Below are positions 5,640 through 7,674 of a stretch of DNA of 7,674 bases, one piece after another. This stretch comes from Lachnospiraceae bacterium UBA6452. Its GTDB lineage: Bacteria; Bacillota; Clostridia; Lachnospirales; Lachnospiraceae. Within the stretch, counting starts at the first letter, position 1. Every line of letters starts with the position of its first letter. The stretch lies in assembly GCA_002441865.1 (NCBI GenBank), contig DJNY01000060.1, positions 9,390-17,063 of the forward strand, written 5' to 3'. The translations under genes and the position numbers were made by a program. Under the pieces are notes generated by a model. It saw only the letters and a program-made list of their open reading frames with translations. It did not search any database and was not told the origin of the DNA.

Positions 5640-7376
5640 TTAGTCCTCTTTATTTCCTTTCATCCTGCGGAGCGGCTTTGTAAGCCTCCAGCTGGCTGAA
5701 TGTTTCATATCCTCAAGCTGCTGTTGTCTGTTTTCATACAGGAAACGCAGATTGGCAAGTTCTTCTTTGATTTCTTTTTCCGCCGCATCAGACAGCCTGA
5801 TCTCCTCGATGCTGAGCAGGATCTGTCCGTCCGGCTCTGCGATCCGTATCGTCGCAGGCTCCTTCTCATCAAAGGTATAAATGAGTCCGCACAGTGGCTC
5901 GCCGTTTGTCACAAAGCTCTGGCTGCATCCCAGTCTGAGCATGCCCGCAAACGGAAGGTGCAGTGTGATCTCTCCCTCTTTCCCGGGTGTCAGCACAAGA
6001 TGCCAGACAAAAGTATCGTCTCTGCTCGCAGACAGCTTTTCCTGACTGCCATCCGCATATTGTACACAGATCTGTATGCCTGAAAGCACCGCCAGTTCCT
6101 CCTGCAGTTTTGCGCTTGTCAGTACCGGTTTTCCCTCTCTGTCATAGCTGTTTCTGAGTACCAGTGCGCCCTCTTGCACATACTGCTGAAAACTTGTTTC
6201 CATCTGCAGAAAACTTTCCCGCATCTCTTTGGTAATGCCCGCTTTTTCATACAGACCGGCAAAAGCAGGTTCCCGGTAGCAGGTCCTGTTCTTTGCTTCC
6301 AGATAAAAATACAAAAAACGGAATATCACAAACTCCACCGGAACCGGGAAGTCAAATGTCCATTCATAATCAATGATCTGTGCGCTGTCACCAAGCAGAA
6401 TGTTCTGGCAGACCAGATCCACATCCGTGACCGGAAGCGTATGGAACTGCTGCCTTAGATGCTCCGGCAGACTGCCGAATACGGTACGAAAGCTGTCTGT
6501 TTCGGTAAACTCGTTCTGACCGGGCAGTTCCCTGAGCTGCCCTGCAAAAGAAAGGAGACAATCCGCCACCTCTCTGCTTTTTCCTTCTGCCAGCCATTCA
6601 TCCAGCTGCTGCTCCAAGCTTTTTCCCTCTACAAGCGCAAAGCGCATACTGCCCGTTTCTTTTTCTGCCGTAAGAATATGATTTGCCTGCAGCCTTCTAT
6701 CCAAAAGCGTCACGCCGGAAAACAATGTGTCCAGCTTTTCTTCCGTCTTTGCCATGCGGACAATATGCGGGATTGCCTGCCCTGTCATTGCCTGCTTTTC
6801 CACATGATCCCGGTAGAGAAGCGTCCTGATCTGTGCATCTTCTCTCCGCTCATTGGAAAACCGCACATAAACAGGCAGTTCTTCCTGAAGTTTAGAAAGC
6901 ACCAGTGCATACGCATGGGCAAATACCGGATACAGCCTAGCTTTTGTCAGTGCATCCACTGCCTCCCGCTCCTCAAACAGCGCAAGCCGTGCCTTGTCAA
7001 AGTGATACCGGTTGTCATCACATTCGCCCATGGATGGCAGGCGGTCGTCTGAAAAAAGAGCCACTGGAAATTCTGTATTTGGATACGGATAATACCATCT
7101 GCTTTGCAGGGCAATCCCCGTCTCTGCCACTATCCGGTCCAGATGCCTGCGGATCTTTTCCGCCTGCTCTGCCTTCGAAAATGCCGGTCTTCCCTGTGCG
7201 AACAGATGAATACTGAGTGGATTGTCAAAATACAGGATCAGTCTGTCACAGCCGGAAAGCATTGCCGAAAGCTGTCCTGCATCAGGCAGTCCAGTCAGTG
7301 CCACGCAGTGGTTTCTGTCTCCATCCAGCATACGCATCAGATTGCCTGTTCTGTTTGTCCTTGCACCGTCTTTCAT
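5640..7376 (-). CDS. Degenerate methyltransferase / kinase-like protein with C-terminal coiled coil (WbdD-like layout)
   Basis: This 578-residue protein has no N-terminal signal or membrane segment. Residues about 22-60 (HCVALTGLP, RLILYFDNP) and 93-114 (WYYPYPN, SDDRLP) resemble the C-terminal half of class I methyltransferases from surface-polysaccharide clusters. The SAM-binding first half, with its glycine-rich motif I, is absent. Residues about 168-405 look like a kinase/aminoglycoside-phosphotransferase fold: YVRFSNERRED at 170-180, D320 with N325 five residues on (catalytic-loop spacing), and D336 in IIDYEW. Residues about 425-525 look beta-rich and are unassigned. Residues about 528-557 are a charged coiled coil, followed by SASWRLTKPLR at 560-570. 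The start is the only ATG before an in-frame TGA at 7412-7410; AAAGG lies 8 nt upstream. The gene sits between Wzt and a glycosyltransferase. A role in glycan capping, length control or scaffolding is inferred. Methyltransferase activity is unlikely. Confidence 0.75.
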   Translation of the reverse strand: MKDGARTNRTGNLMRMLDGDRNHCVALTGLPDAGQLSAMLSGCDRLILYFDNPLSIHLFAQGRPAFSKAEQAEKIRRHLDRIVAETGIALQSRWYYPYPNTEFPVALFSDDRLPSMGECDDNRYHFDKARLALFEEREAVDALTKARLYPVFAHAYALVLSKLQEELPVYVRFSNERREDAQIRTLLYRDHVEKQAMTGQAIPHIVRMAKTEEKLDTLFSGVTLLDRRLQANHILTAEKETGSMRFALVEGKSLEQQLDEWLAEGKSREVADCLLSFAGQLRELPGQNEFTETDSFRTVFGSLPEHLRQQFHTLPVTDVDLVCQNILLGDSAQIIDYEWTFDFPVPVEFVIFRFLYFYLEAKNRTCYREPAFAGLYEKAGITKEMRESFLQMETSFQQYVQEGALVLRNSYDREGKPVLTSAKLQEELAVLSGIQICVQYADGSQEKLSASRDDTFVWHLVLTPGKEGEITLHLPFAGMLRLGCSQSFVTNGEPLCGLIYTFDEKEPATIRIAEPDGQILLSIEEIRLSDAAEKEIKEELANLRFLYENRQQQLEDMKHSASWRLTKPLRRMKGNKED

Positions 7377-7380
7377 TGCA

Positions 7381-7674
7381 TCAGCCTTTCTCCACTGTGA
7401 TCTTTGTGTTCATGTCAAAAAAGCCAACTGTGTTTTTATCGGAAATAACCGAAATACCAACCAGATCATATAATCTGTGATATACCTTAAATTCATCGCC
7501 GACATAGCCTGTACAGCCTAGGGAGATCAGATAATCGCCGCCCTGCAGGTCCATCTGCTGGCTGTAAGTCACGATCCTCGTCTCACCTTTCTCTACAACA
7601 CCGGTCTCTACACGCTCAAACATTGTATTGGTGCCCGTGATATCGGTCCCCTGCGGATTTTTGATCGTAAAGGT
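7381..7674 (-). CDS. Wzt-type polysaccharide ABC transporter ATPase, C-terminal carbohydrate-binding end (5' partial)
   Basis: Only the last 97 residues are in the window. The frame is open to the window edge, and the gene ends with TGA at 7383-7381. The visible part has no Walker or ABC signature motifs. It reads as a beta-sandwich of the Wzt C-terminal type: an opening TFTIKNPQGTDITGTNT (typical F-x-I-x-N-x-x-G-x-x-I-x-G-x-N-T edge), then GGDYLISLGC near residues 45-54, and a closing VGFFDMNTKITVEKG. In the Wzt family the N-terminal part is the ATPase that pairs with the permease Wzm, and this C-terminal domain binds the exported glycan, often its modified end. The next gene starts 4 nt later, so they are probably cotranscribed. 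The internal methionine at 7623 is not a plausible start, because the domain already begins upstream of it. The ATPase half is inferred from the family, not seen. Confidence 0.82.
   Translation of the reverse strand, partial: TFTIKNPQGTDITGTNTMFERVETGVVEKGETRIVTYSQQMDLQGGDYLISLGCTGYVGDEFKVYHRLYDLVGISVISDKNTVGFFDMNTKITVEKG

Noticed and set aside
5637..5642. In-frame junctions with one sense codon between stop and next start (TAA AGT ATG here; TAA CAT ATG at 1421-1413), suggesting readthrough fusions
   Set aside because: Both downstream genes have their own ribosome-binding sites, and adjacent genes share a frame by chance one time in three. No readthrough-promoting context or structure is visible.
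1..7674. Search for inverted-repeat terminators, CRISPR repeats, tRNA genes and insertion sequence ends
   Set aside because: By eye I found no stem-loop with a U-tract, regular repeat array, tRNA-like cloverleaf or transposase-like frame. The gene gaps are too short (3-34 nt) to hold most of these.

Overview
The window is a gene-dense stretch of a cell-surface polysaccharide locus. All seven genes lie on the minus strand and are read from position 7674 down to position 1. Gaps are 3-34 nt and Shine-Dalgarno sequences are strong (AGGAGG, AAGGAAGGG). Base composition looks moderate (not calculated). The protein style fits a low-to-mid GC Firmicute, most likely a gut Clostridia of the Lachnospiraceae type: a PgcA-type phosphoglucomutase, glycosyltransferases with an N-terminal coiled coil plus a W-x-L-x-K-P motif, and a methyltransferase/kinase-like protein with a DYEW motif. 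The taxon is inferred from protein flavour, not from a marker gene.

Layout in transcription order: (1) 7674-7381, the C-terminal end of a Wzt-type ABC transporter ATPase, which is its carbohydrate-recognition domain. (2) 7376-5640, a large protein with a shortened methyltransferase-like N-terminus, a kinase-like middle, a beta-rich segment and a C-terminal coiled coil. (3) 5636-3654, a tandem two-domain GT2 glycosyltransferase. (4) 3618-1888, phosphoglucomutase. (5) 1874-1419, a GtrA-family membrane protein. (6) 1415-606, a soluble DPM1-like GT2 enzyme. (7) 587-1, the N-terminal part of a polytopic flippase-like (LPG synthase TM / UPF0104) protein that runs off the window.

How they may work together (inference): the two-domain GT2 builds a glycan in the cytoplasm and Wzm/Wzt exports it. 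The Wzt C-terminal domain reads the glycan end, and the methyltransferase/kinase-like coiled-coil protein is a candidate for capping, chain-length control or scaffolding, in a layout like that of E. coli WbdD. Phosphoglucomutase supplies glucose-1-phosphate for NDP-sugars. GtrA, the DPM1-like enzyme and the flippase-like protein form a second module that could make a polyprenyl-phosphate sugar and flip it for decoration of the glycan outside the membrane.

I saw no tRNA, rRNA, CRISPR array, insertion sequence, convincing promoter or terminator. No stretch over 300 bases lacks a gene. The most unusual points are the missing SAM-binding half of the methyltransferase-like protein, its retained kinase-type residues, and a matching coiled-coil/S-x-x-W-x-L-x-K-P-x-R motif on both sides of the junction at about 5640.
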